Shown here: positions 10,002-20,642 of the stretch, piece after piece
Position numbering within the stretch: the first letter of the stretch is position 1
How the letters are laid out: the number at the start of each line of letters is the position of its first letter
From: Gracilariopsis chorda
Taxonomy: Eukaryota > Rhodophyta > Florideophyceae > Gracilariales > Gracilariaceae
Assembly: GCA_003194525.1 (NCBI GenBank)
Contig: NBIV01000152.1
Span: 118,651-182,650 of the forward strand
Length of the DNA: 64,000 nucleotides
Direction of reading: 5' to 3'
Notes under the pieces: model-generated
Databases searched by the model: none
What the model was told of the DNA's origin: nothing
Seen by the model: the letters and a program-made list of their open reading frames with translations, nothing else
Translations under genes and position numbers: made by a program

Positions 10002-11447
10002 ATGGCTGAAGAAAACACACATGAGGAGCTCTTTTATGAGAAATTTCCATACGAAATTCGCTTCTTGCTCTTAGGAAAGAACCGTCGCAAGGTTCTGATG
10101 ACTCGTGATGGCGGGGAATGGGATCTACCTGTCGTGGAATACCAATCGAAATCAGGTAGAAACTTGGCTACTCGATGTTGTCATGACATGGGAAAGGCGT
10201 TCAGTGGCGAATGTGAAGTCCGTTTTGCCGCTGTGATTGAGCTTTTGGGTAAATGGTTGGTCTGGAGTCGGAAGAAGAAGAAGAAGCGCGCACACGCAAT
10301 GTTGGTTCTAGCTGAGTGTGTCTCTCATGAAGACGTGGAGAATCTAGTATTACCCCATGACTCTGAATGGAAGAACTCGAGTTTTGTGTCGTCCATACTC
10401 AGTGCCTACAAAGAAAACATTCCGTTGCGTTCGCTTTTCGCGTTGGTTGCCGGTGCTATGGCACCAAGCACCGAACTTCTCAGTTCTTTTAAAGATCCAC
10501 GTTATAAGTTTGGATGGTATCGAAAGGCTGCCAGCCTTCTAACATCTACCGCCGTTGCTGATTGCGCAAAGCATATTGGTACTGTCTCGCAAGTCCAGGT
10601 TTCAGAAACGTCGACAGTGCTGCGAACCGAATCTTCCCTGGGATATTACTATCTTAAATCACCCACTCATGGGTGTGAGGAGACTTCTATTACGCACAAA
10701 GTCGCAGAGTTGCTTCCTTTAGTCTGTCCAGAGGTGTTGAATATATGTACATCTCTGAATTGTTTCGTCACTCGAGGACTTGGACTACCCATCAAACAGA
10801 CGGAATACCGCGTGATTGTACGCAAACTGGGATATCTTCATTTTGAGTCATTGTCGCATATCGAGAAGCTGAGGAGTTGCGGATGCCCTGTTCGAGATCT
10901 AGATAAGCTGTCAAAGAAGATCGACGTTTGGGCGGAGGGGAGGGAATTTACTCGAGGCGATCCGATTGCAGAGCAGCAAATGCGAGAGCTCAAACCTCTC
11001 CTAAAGAGAATGTGTGCACAACTTGCGTCTCTGGACATTCCGCTAACTCTTATTCACGGTGACGTAGCGCGTTCCAATTCAGCAAGAACTCATACACAGG
11101 AGACAGACGCTCTTTTGTTTGACTGGGAGTTTGCGTGCATTTCCCACCCGCTTTTTGACTTTCACCGGATCGCTGATGAAAGCAAGGACTCCATAATGAT
11201 TGATGAGTACCTGATAAAATGGTTTCCACTCGAACAGTTGGAGGAAGCCCGAAATGCGTATGAGATTGGAGTGCATCTTGGGTATTTTGTGAAAGTGTGG
11301 GCTCTTTCAGACCGACTTGAAGAATCTGCTCCTCAACTTGTTTCGCCCCTGGCTTTCTGGGCACGTGAACTGTTAAGAGATAGATACTGGGCACTTGTCT
11401 CGCGTATAGCTGATATAGCGGGATCAGCGGCGGGGGAGGGCTCGTAG
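10002..11447 (+). CDS. Kinase-like protein: Nudix-like region plus APH domain
   Basis: Intact 481-residue ORF from the ATG at 10002; the frame opens earlier only at a TTG. The C-terminal third has the aminoglycoside/choline phosphotransferase (APH) signature: catalytic loop LIHGDVARSN (H-x-D-x4-N) and the metal-binding DWE in LLFDWEFACISHP, about 20 residues later. The first 110 residues resemble a degenerate Nudix fold (LLLGKNRRKVL, then GGEWDLP), but no complete Nudix box is visible. Substrate unknown. Two related fragments lie at 42853-43557 and 52337-52567, so this is the intact member of a small local family. It starts 267 bp outside the inverted repeat. Confidence 0.8.
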   Translation: MAEENTHEELFYEKFPYEIRFLLLGKNRRKVLMTRDGGEWDLPVVEYQSKSGRNLATRCCHDMGKAFSGECEVRFAAVIELLGKWLVWSRKKKKKRAHAMLVLAECVSHEDVENLVLPHDSEWKNSSFVSSILSAYKENIPLRSLFALVAGAMAPSTELLSSFKDPRYKFGWYRKAASLLTSTAVADCAKHIGTVSQVQVSETSTVLRTESSLGYYYLKSPTHGCEETSITHKVAELLPLVCPEVLNICTSLNCFVTRGLGLPIKQTEYRVIVRKLGYLHFESLSHIEKLRSCGCPVRDLDKLSKKIDVWAEGREFTRGDPIAEQQMRELKPLLKRMCAQLASLDIPLTLIHGDVARSNSARTHTQETDALLFDWEFACISHPLFDFHRIADESKDSIMIDEYLIKWFPLEQLEEARNAYEIGVHLGYFVKVWALSDRLEESAPQLVSPLAFWARELLRDRYWALVSRIADIAGSAAGEGS

Positions 11448-11449
11448 GG

Positions 11450-12084
11450 GTGACGAAAGGTATGGTCACGATCGCCGACGCCTAGATCTGGGGGAGGGGG
11501 AGGACAATAAGCACGAAGATGATCGGGAGCCAGAGGGGGAGCAGGATAGTAGAGAATGCCATGATCACGAGCGATGGGGACTGCGCGAAGTGCACAAGGA
11601 GCTTGGGAAACGGCGTCTGGATCGGAGAATTGCATGTAGTGCGAATCGCCGATACGAGTATCTCGATGCGTATTTTACATTTATGTGGTATCGAATGGAA
11701 TGGGTGAGAACTGTGCTTGGCAGATGGGTGGAATCATTTCATGCGAGGAGTGGAAATGAATTGTGCCAGGATATTACAACGGATGTTATGAAGGATGTTC
11801 GGGTTGATGTTGAGTTGAGCAAGATTATGGGTGGTGTTTCGAAAGAGCGGAAATGGAAGGAGATGCTAGGAAGACGTGGAATACTATGCAGGCTTATGTG
11901 GGAGTTGCAGAATGAGTTAGAGAACAAGGTGATGAGCAAGAACAATTGGGAGACAAGGAATGAAAAAGACAAAGAAACGAGGAATGGGGAAAAAGCTGTC
12001 AAATCAAGGAGAACGGAGATGGGAGCTACGACGATGATGTTGATGTTATTGGCGTTTCCGGGTTTGAAAGCAGAGGTGGTCTAG
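11450..12084 (+). CDS. Charged ORF of unknown function
   Basis: A frame overlapping and following the end of the APH gene. It begins with an Arg/Asp/Glu-rich stretch (around RRRLDLGEGEDNKHEDD) reminiscent of RD/RE-type tails, then a helical, Trp/Met-containing segment. It has no clear ATG near its start and no homologue I recognise. The frame continues in phase after a TAG at 12082-12084 to 12342. The DNA here is strongly purine-rich, which alone favours open frames, so coding status is doubtful. Confidence 0.25.
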
Positions 12085-12695
12085 TCAGTAGACTCCGCGA
12101 ATGTGGGAGTAGGAGAGCAAGCGGATTTTTCCTGTATAAATCTGGGATGTTGTAATGAATTCGAGAGGGTATCAGGGGATGTCAGCAATAGACATGTCGA
12201 AAGCAATGGAAGCAATGGAGGGCAAGAAGTTCTTGAGGCGCCGTTAAGGAAGGCGACTGTGATGATTCGAGTGATATGTGGGACCCAAGCGATGGGAGTA
12301 GAAGCAGAGATACGAGAAAAAGGGAAGTGCACTCTTAAGTAAATGACGATGGAAGGAGGTTCAAATGAAAGTGGTGGCGTGATACTTTTCTTGGAAGGTT
12401 GGATGGACTCAAAGAATGTCAGGAGAGCATATGGATTTCAGGAGTGACACTGGAGTCGGTAAGCATAGCGTACGGTGGAGAACCTATAAAGCATGTAGAA
12501 GTGAACAAGGAGACTACGGTACGAATTTGGACGGAGTGGGGTCCGCTCTGGATAGGGTTCTGTCGATTTGAGTTGGAGGGCAATGTCTCAAGACAATGAA
12601 AATGCGCGAGAGTCGTCAACGCTGGTCCCGTTGAACAATCTGATTTCATACAGTATGGTCAGCTAGTGTAGCTGTTCAGGAAGAGGTTTTACGTG
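12085..12695. other. Purine-rich stretch with no supported gene
   Basis: G/A-rich on the plus strand with only short ORFs. Nothing else recognised. Confidence 0.4.
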
Positions 12696-14351
12696 TCAGA
12701 CGATGAAGCTGAGCAGAACGCGCTGAGGGACTCGCGCGTACTGGTTCTTGAGTCGCTGAAGAGATGGCATTAGGTTCAGATCGAAAGAATGTTCTTGTGT
12801 ATGAAACAGAGCACACAAAAAACAGAGAGGAATCCTTGCCATGCCTCGAGCAACAACGGCAGCGTGACTTGTCATACCACCCCTACTGGTTACAATTCCG
12901 ACTGCGGCGTGCATACCATGATATCTTCGGGGGAGGTTTCTGCACGGCATAGTATTGCCTTCCCGCCTGCGTGGGCAATTCGCTCGGCTTCATCGGCGCT
13001 GAACACGATGTGTCCTGAAAGCTGCTCCGGTTGAAGCAGGCAACCCACGCGCGATGATTTGGCGCTCTGCTCTCGGGTCTAATGTGGGATGCAGCAGCTG
13101 ATTAAGAAAGCTTAGATCAACTCTCATAACAGCCTGATCGTCATTGATAACACCCTCATCCACCATATCGCACGCAATCTTCAATCTTCAAAGCAGCACT
13201 AGCAGTGCGTTTTCCGACTCGCGTTTGTAGCATGTACCACTTCCCGCGCTGCACAGTGAATTCGATGTCCTGCATGTCCCCATAATGCTTCTCCAGGCTG
13301 TGACGCACAGCATTCAACTTCTGAAACACCTCCGGCATGACCTCTTCCATAGCAGGTAGCTTCGAACGATGTGCTAGTTTGCCAGCAACATTCATCTGTT
13401 GCGGAGTACGGATTCCAGCCACGACAACTTCACCTTGAGCATTCACAAGATACTCACCGTATAATGCATAATCACCAGTTGCGGGATCGCGTGTGAACGC
13501 AACACCAGTAGCTGAGTCATCACCCATATTTCCAAACACCATAGCTTGCACATTGACGGCAGTAACCCAGTCGATCGGAATGTTGTGCAGTCTTCTGTAA
13601 GTCACAGCTCGTGCATTCTTCCAAGAGCAGAAAACAGCAGCGAAAGCATCCCATAGTTGCATGTGAGGATCCTGAGGAAAGTATCTACCTGCCTGTTCAT
13701 GAATCTTGAGCTTGTACTCACAGATGACGTCTTGCAAATCATGAGATGTCAGTTCCGTATCTAAAGTAAGTCCGCAAACTTTTTGTGCTTGTGCAGTATA
13801 TCTGCAAAGTGGTGATGATCGAAGCCCATCACGACGTCTCCAAACATCTGAATGAAGCGGCAATAACTGTCGTAAGCAAATCGATGATCGCCTGATTGCG
13901 TCTCCAGTTCTCTGACGGTGTGATCATTCAGGCCGAGATTGAGCACAATGTCCATCATTCCTGGTACAGAAGCGCGAGCGCCAGAAGGTACAGAAACTAA
14001 TAACGGACGATGCGCATTTCCAAAACGAGCTCCCGTAAGTTTTTCCACCATCAAGAGAGACTTGGCCACATTGCTCTCCAGTCCGGGGGGATAGTTTCCA
14101 CCTTGTTTACTAACAAGGTGCACACCTCGATGGTAATCGTGAGGCCCCGGGGGTACCGGTAAGCCGAATGCAGACATCTGGGCAAGGCCGGCAACCTTGC
14201 CACCCAGAACGGCCCTCATTTCCTCATTTCCCTCTGCATTGCCATTACCAAATGAGTACACATATCTACCCTGTTTGAACTGACTCTTGTCAGGCATCGC
14301 AAGTGGTACCTGATTGCTAAGCAAGTTGGAAAGAGTGATAGCAGTATTCAT
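12696..14351 (-). pseudogene. Pyruvate phosphate dikinase, truncated and frameshifted
   Basis: PPDK interconverts ATP, phosphate and pyruvate with AMP, pyrophosphate and phosphoenolpyruvate. The N-terminal nucleotide-binding domain is clear (LGGKVAGLAQMSAFGLPVPPG near the start; PGMMDIVLNLGLND; NVQAMVFGNMGDDSATGVAF; YGEYLVNAQGE). The phosphohistidine domain carries the catalytic motif [13 protein letters not shown]. At least three frame changes occur, near 13800, 13180 and 13020. Sequence after the histidine domain is unrelated, so the C-terminal PEP/pyruvate-binding barrel is missing. The ATG at 14351 is a plausible start. Open frame extends further upstream and could include a targeting peptide, but I cannot show one. 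Confidence 0.9.
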
Positions 14352-14913
14352 GATCGAATTGGAGAAAAGACTTGAAGCAAGAAACAGAAGAGATATGTGA
14401 GAATGAGGCTGGGTGGCAGGGCTTGAGGCTCTGGATATGCGCACAGACTCCACGATGAAGCTGTACAGCTTTTGTAGAGCATTGTTTGCGAATGAAGTTG
14501 GTGCGTGTTCTGATTGAGATCCGGTTGCCGTCGATGTGACGAAGTGGAAGTGGAGATTGCGATTGGCAAAATTTGCTGATGGGTGGGCTGCACATTTGTG
14601 TGAGACAGCCCTCGGCTCCCCGGAGTATGAACTGTGTTGCGTGCAGCGGAGATCTGAGGCGTGTAGTGTGTGACTCTCAGGTGAAAGAAGTGCGGGTGTG
14701 GAAAGTGAAAAGCGAGGAGGTGAATTTGGGACCGATTCAAGTTCCAAACCATCCCAGTGGCTTTTGCCGTAGGAAGGAAGTGGGATATCGCCAGCAGATA
14801 GTTCGCGAATGCCACTTTTGACGAGCTCGCAGCGCCAATAACCAGGTCTCCCGAACCTAGATTGAGCATCCACGCAAATAACGTGCTCGGAACTTGCGAC
14901 TTGGTAGCTGGCA

Positions 14914-15738
14914 CTAGATCACATCGCTGTTTCTTCGATCACATAAAGTCAAGTCTTCGTCAGAATTAGAGCATACCTGTCGTAATTTGTTTGCTTCTGC
15001 CGCAAAACCATGTAGTGAATGTCGTTTGGATGCATTTGAAGTATCCTTGACTTCGTGAAACGGAGTCATGAAATCGTCATCAGAATCTGAATGTGTCTCG
15101 TCATTATCATTCAGATGCACGGAAGTGGTGGGCATTTTGAACGATTTCATTATCATTGGGGTCTCCTTGATTTCAGTACCAGTCGACTCGGTCGTCTTGG
15201 GTTTTGGTCTACGTTTTGACTTACGCTTGTATGTACCAAAGCCACCGATTGGGTCTACAGCATGAGCATGCGGTCTTGAATTAGAGAAATTCAAAACGTT
15301 TCGTTTTCTCAAAGAACTCAATGTAGAGTAATGCTTCGGCTGCAACTGCTGAGCTGCAATGTCAGTGCTCAGAGGTATACTGCATGGATATCTCCTTCGA
15401 AAGAGATGAGTCTTCTCCACTCCCCGGTCAAAGATTCTTATCGCCGGCACAGCAATTGCACTTTGTAATGCATTTTCATTTTGTCTCGACGGAGTTACTA
15501 TTCGCTGATGTTCAGCAACACTGTCAAGTGAAAGAGGTCTTGGCATGAATTTGGGCGCCTGAAAACCATGCATTCTGTCTGGAAACTGTTCAAACAGCGC
15601 AAAATCGTTGCGGTAGACTGGTTGTCTTCGAGAGCGATTTCTGATTTGCAGTAAGAAGCTCTCATCGCGAAGATCTCTCTTTGCTCGGCGGCAGCGTTCG
15701 TCGAGATCTTGGCGTAAACGAACTCGACCGCATTGCAA
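14914..15738 (-). CDS. Unknown basic Ser/Asp-rich protein
   Basis: Open frame of 274 codons on the same strand as the PPDK pseudogene and 40 bp upstream of the stretch in front of it. No domain is recognised. The middle is basic (TYKRKSKRRPKPK) and the C-terminal part is acidic and Ser-rich (DNDETHSDSDDDF), as in disordered nuclear proteins. There is no ATG at the start of the frame, so the 5' end may be an exon boundary. It overlaps a plus-strand ORF at its 5' end; only one of the two is likely real there. Confidence 0.35.
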   Translation of the reverse strand: MQCGRVRLRQDLDERCRRAKRDLRDESFLLQIRNRSRRQPVYRNDFALFEQFPDRMHGFQAPKFMPRPLSLDSVAEHQRIVTPSRQNENALQSAIAVPAIRIFDRGVEKTHLFRRRYPCSIPLSTDIAAQQLQPKHYSTLSSLRKRNVLNFSNSRPHAHAVDPIGGFGTYKRKSKRRPKPKTTESTGTEIKETPMIMKSFKMPTTSVHLNDNDETHSDSDDDFMTPFHEVKDTSNASKRHSLHGFAAEANKLRQVCSNSDEDLTLCDRRNSDVI

Positions 15739-16349
15739 TTGCCATCCAGGCCGCCGCAGAAGCCGGCTATGAAGCTGTCGGGGACAAGTGGATCCGAGAA
15801 ATCACCGTGCAGTTGTCCACCGTTGGCAGGGGTATCCTCATCACACCCACTCCCACACCGCTTGGTATCCTGGTCGGCCTCCTCGGACGCCTGAATGTCG
15901 TTCACGGAACCTCCATACACGGCCTTCCGACCGGTGACCGCTGGTTTGCAGAAACGGAGGCAGAGTACTGCACTGATGCGCAGTCGCGTTTGAGCCTGTT
16001 GACCAATTTCCAATGCAGTGAACGTCATATGATTCGTCAACCAGTGTTCAAGCACCCCATTCGTGAAGTCCCTCGATGGATGACAAAGCTGTTGGAGAGT
16101 CTTGTTCGCGGCGAACACGAAGCATCAAACGAGGCGTACGTGGAGATGATGGCTGTGAAGAACTCCGAGGCTTCGCCGGATGGTCTGGAGAGCGCAGTGG
16201 TGTACGAACGTTTCTTTCGAAGACTAGCGGATGAAGAAAGTAGTAGCATTGGACTTGCTCAGAGCCATGGTAGACTTTTGCCGCGGTGGACCCCAGTTTA
16301 TAGTCGTGGTAGGCTTGCGTCCAAACGGACTTGTTCAGAGCCATGGTAG
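15714..16349 (+). CDS. Unknown ORF ending in tandem repeats
   Basis: Plus-strand open frame of about 210 codons. The central part (around VFKHPIREVPRWMTKLLESL) looks like an ordinary helical protein, but no family is recognised. The last 30 or so codons are read through the 76-bp tandem repeat starting at 16251, so the original C-terminus was probably replaced. No in-frame ATG exists at the start. Confidence 0.3.
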   Translation, partial: VNELDRIAIAIQAAAEAGYEAVGDKWIREITVQLSTVGRGILITPTPTPLGILVGLLGRLNVVHGTSIHGLPTGDRWFAETEAEYCTDAQSRLSLLTNFQCSERHMIRQPVFKHPIREVPRWMTKLLESLVRGEHEASNEAYVEMMAVKNSEASPDGLESAVVYERFFRRLADEESSSIGLAQSHGRLLPRWTPVYSRGRLASKRTCSEPW

Positions 16350-16550
16350 ACTTTTGCCGCGGTGGGCCCCAGTTTATAGTCGTGGTAGGCTTGCGTTAAA
16401 ATGGACTTGTTCAGAGCCATGGTAGACTTTTGCCGCGGTGGGCCCCAGTTTATAGTCGTGGTAGGCTTGCGTCCAAACGGACTTGTTCAGAGCCATGGTA
16501 GACGTTTGCCGCGGTGGGCCCCAATCTATAGTTGTGCTAAGGTTACGACA
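16251..16550. repeat. 76-bp tandem repeat, about four copies
   Basis: Copies begin at 16251, 16328, 16404 and 16480, each starting gacttg(c/t)tcagagccatgg. The period is 76-77 bp. The first three are nearly identical and the last decays after about 60 bp. The unit is open in one frame, so reading frames run through it. Confidence 0.95.
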
Positions 16551-17024
16551 AAGGCAAAGCTTCCAAAGTGCTGCTATAGATAACGATCATACAGCGAGCG
16601 ACGCCAAAAACGGCGCTAGATAGTCAAAGCTATGATGAGCTGCGCGGCAGAATGGCTGATCTTTGAGCAGCATACCGTCGCTTTCGTACGTAGACAGCAG
16701 CTACGAACATGTGTGCTTCTTCGAAGGGGCAGCAATCGGCGACAAAAACGACACGCACGGCGACTGTGGCGCGACGGGGGGCGCCAGACGTGAGCGCAGC
16801 TTTGCATCCTGCAGGGGTGCGCGAGCAAGAGCGACTCACAAACAGCACGCATTGTGGTCTCGGCACTGCCGACTCGGCAGCGCGCACCTCGCACATCGTT
16901 GGCTTCCGCACACATTAACTTCGAGTGATGTCACATCATTGTCCTCGAATTTTCAAAATTTTGAACCACTGTAGGAGCCGCAGTGTCACACTGCGTGCAT
17001 TTTGAACATTCGTGCATCAATAAA

Positions 17025-17063
17025 GGTCATTCAGCGAGCGTCGTCGACGTTCGCTGTATGACC
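17025..17063. other. Short hairpin
   Basis: ggtcat...cagcga pairs with tcgctg...atgacc around a gtcgtcgac core, giving a 39-bp near-perfect stem-loop. A related half-site (catacagcgagcgacg) lies near 16590. Function unknown; it may be a transposon end or a structured RNA. Confidence 0.6.
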
Positions 17064-17248
17064 ACATTTGATCCCAACGCTCGATCAACAGCAATAAAGA
17101 GGCAAGGAGCTGTGATGTGGTTGTGTTTCAGAGCACAAACTATTTTTAAGTAGTTTGGTGCACTCACATGTACAAGTAGTTTACCAAAAGGTACCTGAAA
17201 GGTTTTAAACTTTCAAACAAGTAACATCTACTACTTAAAGACAGGCAT

Positions 17249-17345
17249 GTGTCCATCCTAGTCTCTCCAGTCCATCCCAGTCTCTCTCGTCCATCCTTCT
17301 CTCTTCCGTCCATCCTTGTCTCTTCCGTCCATCGTAGTCTCTTCA
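17249..17345. repeat. Short ~20-bp tandem repeat
   Basis: Four to five imperfect copies of a gtccatcctagtctctcc-type unit. It sits just upstream of the ATG at 17376, so it would lie in the promoter or 5' untranslated region of that ORF. Confidence 0.8.
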
Positions 17346-17375
17346 TTTTCTTACATCATTACCATTTTTCGAACA

Positions 17376-17852
17376 ATGACTCGCAGAAACAACGCTAACC
17401 CCACGCAAAATGAGAATTCCATTGTCCAACCTCATTCAGATCAAGACATCATTGACTATCTTTCGTGCGCCTCTCCAGCGACAAAAGAGAAACTCCGTGA
17501 GGAAGCTCAAATATCTCGCAAACCTATAACCGAGAGGCATGTGCGATCATTGGTCATCAGCGAAATGGAAACTAATAAGAAGGAAATGGAGAACAAGATT
17601 GCCGATGGTATCGAGAACTTTTCAACATCCATCCTCGCGTTTATTGAGGTCAGACTAAACGATTTGGAAGAACGTCTTCATGCCAGAATGAGTCGTTCGT
17701 TATCGAGCATGCGACAAGGCGCCAAGGCTGTTGGTGCGATCCGTAAACCTTACCGTGGTGCAAATTCCAAATCTATGGCCTCCTCTTCATCGCTTACTAC
17801 GTGTGTCTTTTGCGAGATGAAGGTTGGTTGCTTTCGCCATAAGAAATGTTGA
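17376..17852 (+). CDS. Small coiled-coil protein of unknown function
   Basis: 158-residue ORF from the ATG at 17376. It has a polar N-terminus, then a long predicted helix or coiled coil (from about residue 45 to 115, rich in Glu, Lys and Leu, including EMETNKKEMENK). A short Cys/His tail follows (CVFCEMKVGCFRHKKC) that could bind a metal. It is open throughout. No homologue recognised. A short coiled coil plus a terminal Cys cluster also occurs in retroelement ORF1/Gag proteins, so mobile-element origin is possible. Confidence 0.5.
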   Translation: MTRRNNANPTQNENSIVQPHSDQDIIDYLSCASPATKEKLREEAQISRKPITERHVRSLVISEMETNKKEMENKIADGIENFSTSILAFIEVRLNDLEERLHARMSRSLSSMRQGAKAVGAIRKPYRGANSKSMASSSSLTTCVFCEMKVGCFRHKKC

Positions 17853-17895
17853 ACCTTGGAGATTAGACATGTCATCTGTAGTTGATGTTTACATG

Positions 17896-18720
17896 TTAGA
17901 TGACAATGAATAAACAGAGTTGACAGGCGCCCATTTGACACTCACGCTTGAACTGTGGTACACTTTCGCATACGACTTTCACATTTTTGGCTCCCCCGAA
18001 AATGAAGTCCCGGTTCCTGTCGGCGTCGTGGGAAGATTCTTCAGAGGTTGAATCATAACCATACGGAAGACGGATGACGATGGCAAGGACCTCGTTAGGA
18101 AGGCTGACTATGTCAAAGAGCTCGATGTTTGGGCAAGTTGAGCAACGCGGCAAGAAATGTCTGGTCTGGTGTGAGTGATCCATCCGAGAGACATGAGGCG
18201 GGATTTAGACGATAGCCAGTTCGAGGAAGCTGTTTCTGGGATCATGCTCCGAGAATGAAGATGAGTTGGGCAGCGTTCTGGCGGAGTGTACAACTTGAAA
18301 CTCTCGCCATCGGCGATACGGCAGTGGCATGTCGTCGTCCGGCTTGACCACATCGCCGCGCCCAGCGGTGGACGCTTCTGTCAGCGGTAACGCACTCCAT
18401 GTGGGAGGCACGCACGGCGTGAGGTCGCGGGAATGCCATGGCGGCGGATGCAGCGATGGCTGTGGGCTGCAACACTGAGTGAAGTCGTCGAGGGAGTGCC
18501 GCGACCGCGCCATGAGCGCGTAGGTAGCAGTAACGGCGGCCAGATGCGGCGGCTGCGGCGGTGCAAACGGCCACTGCAGAGGGGGGAGTGTTGTGGAACC
18601 CGATATGAACGGCTGCGGTGAGCACAGCAGCTGCACGACCGAAAGAAGGGGCTGATCAGCCGTGGAGGAAGCAGCTCGCGGCCGACGGGCGGTGTTAAAG
18701 GCGGCGTTGTACTGCGACAT
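17896..18720 (-). CDS. Unknown Pro/Ser-rich ORF with one in-frame stop
   Basis: One frame of 275 codons from an ATG at 18720, interrupted only by TAA at 18205-18207. The N-terminal two-thirds is rich in Pro, Ser and Ala; the last 95 codons are more ordinary (SLPNEVLAIVIRLPYG). No domain recognised. The uninterrupted phase across the stop is the main argument that it was once a single gene; composition alone could also explain the opening. Confidence 0.3.
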
Positions 18721-18729
18721 TGTGATGAT

Positions 18730-19432
18730 GTTGTTCGGCGGGGTTACGGATGTGGAAGCGGCGGTGGGTGTGGGGACTAGTTAGCCAAGTGGTGGGACGG
18801 GTGCACGGAGCGCGGTGCGAGGAGAGCTGCCGACGGGTGAGCTGCGTTTAAATGGAATGGAGAGAAGGATCGGACGGAATGTTTGTTACAATAAAATGTA
18901 CACTAGGGCGAGAAATGACGATGTGCAAGCCGAGCAAGTTACAGGAGGCGTTCAAAGCGGTTGAAACACGGCAGCTGTAGCGATTGTGCATGTGTATAAT
19001 TCGCGCTCATAAACGAGAAGAGAAGCAATGGCATGATGACGAGGTTGATCGCGCGCGTTGCACATCAAGCACAAGGCGTTCTGCTGCGGCGTGTGCCGCT
19101 GCCTGGAGAATCACAGCGTCAGAATCGCAGCGTCAGAATCGCAGCGTGCATGGCTGTAGAAGCGCTCAAACAGGTGGCGGCAGCAAAACGTAATGTGATC
19201 GGTACAGAAGCCCGTTTGAGGAATCCAACTTTTACCTCAGCATCAGCGTGAGAGCCGAGTGCACTGCACATCACTGATCCTTTTCCATCGCATACAACTC
19301 ATACCATGCGACCACCAGCCACGCCTCCATCGCCCATGGCGCCACCCCACCCATTTCGGCTTCGGCTGTGCAAGCAGCACTTGGTCGCGCAGCTGGCGCC
19401 CACCTACCGCATGTCCATCCTGCACTGCGCCG
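18730..19432. other. Stretch without a supported gene
   Basis: Contains short direct repeats (agaatcgcagcgtc near 19110-19140) and a few short ORFs. No gene recognised upstream of the COQ5 fragment. Confidence 0.4.
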
Positions 19433-19708
19433 CGCGCACGCTTCCTCATGCGCGAGTTTGCCGCCGTGCATCATCCCATGCTGCGCAGCTTGTACGACGC
19501 GTATTCTTTCAATGTGATTCCGCGCATTGGCCAGCTGGTGGCGCGAGACCGTCACTCGTACCAGTATTTGGTCGAGTCCATCAGCGCGTTCCCGCCACAG
19601 CATCAGTTTGCTGACATGATCAAGCATTGTGGCTTTCGCCATGTAACTGTTACTGACTACACCGGCGCTATTGGCGCATGTTACTCTGCTTTCAAACCAC
19701 CTCAATAG
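19433..19708 (+). pseudogene. COQ5/UbiE methyltransferase C-terminal fragment
   Basis: COQ5/UbiE C-methylates the ring of ubiquinone or menaquinone precursors. The 90 codons here match the C-terminus: FLMREFA, then PMLRSLYDAYSFNVIP, GQLVARDRHSYQYLVESI, FADMIKHCGFR and a terminal TGAIGACYSAFK. The SAM-binding N-terminal two-thirds is absent upstream. The last exon seems intact and ends at a natural stop, so this is a 5'-truncated fragment or a lone 3' exon. Confidence 0.85.
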
Positions 19709-19747
19709 CTAGAAACTTTCTTGGACGACCCTCGCGGTACTTTCAAA

Positions 19748-20642
19748 TTAAGAAGGGTGCGGATATCCTTGCTCGTTCTGGTTCAGTGTCCACCTAATGG
19801 TCAAAGCAGAACACCGGTACGGTGATGTTGCCCCAACCATAAAAGGCGCGTAAAGAAGTGGATCATGACCAAGATGGCAAACGTATGAAACCGGAAGGGA
19901 TAGGCCATTGTGTATCAGATGAGCAGGAAGATGACGGCAACCAAGAAGAGTGGTCATGTACGACCAGTTGGCGAACGAAAAGCTGGAAGGACCACTAGCC
20001 ATTGATGTCACCACCCGAAAGTGGCATATCTACCGGATCATGTGATGAAGTGACAGGGTTCACCCGTGAGGACTTGCGCTCTATCGGAGACCGTATCTCG
20101 TACCTTATCAGGTATCATAACAGGAGAGGTAAGATCAGGAACCAGAAGGAGATCGGCCATCTGCTAAATACCCTCGAGAGGTACTACGCATTTTTCGTGG
20201 TGTACCAGATGGGGACAGTTTTCGGTTACGGCTACTTGCGTCTACGATCTGTTTGCACCTGTGTGGTGCTGCATGCATGCATCGCGATAGCGTCCCCTTT
20301 TACGGTTGAGCACCGCCATGCTGCTGCACTCTCTGATCAACAGTGAACTCCTGCCTGTGATTAGCCGAATTTGTACTGCTTTTACTACAAGTAGATTCAG
20401 CCCTTTCCGCTGCAACGTCGCAATACCGTGTCACACGTGGAAGCAGTTTGTACGCCTTCATACACTCGCCCTACCGAAGGTGAACATCCCGCCGAACCTT
20501 TCTGGCATAACTTTGACTGACTCATCATATGAGCCCCCCCTTGGTGTATGAGCTTCAATGGCGACGTGGCCATTATAATCGATCGCATGTAAGCCCACCC
20601 ATCCCAACGCGCTACATCATCACCCATCGTGTAGATACGAGG
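19748..20642. other. Unassigned flank of the transposon-like unit
   Basis: Short ORFs occur on both strands (minus 20397-20627; plus 20002-20346). The minus-strand ORF ending at 20397 continues in phase with the unit at 20643-22733 after a stop at 20643. It may be the remainder of that element, but I recognise no transposase catalytic motif. Confidence 0.3.

Noticed and set aside
11590-12342. Confident gene downstream of the APH gene
   Set aside because: Purine-rich DNA opens this frame; there is no start codon, motif or paralogue.
17025-17063. tRNA or snRNA gene
   Set aside because: A single stem only; no cloverleaf or conserved boxes.
20397-20627. MULE transposase DDE core downstream of the FLYWCH-like unit
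   Set aside because: The frame continues in phase, but no D-D-E spacing or known motif is visible.
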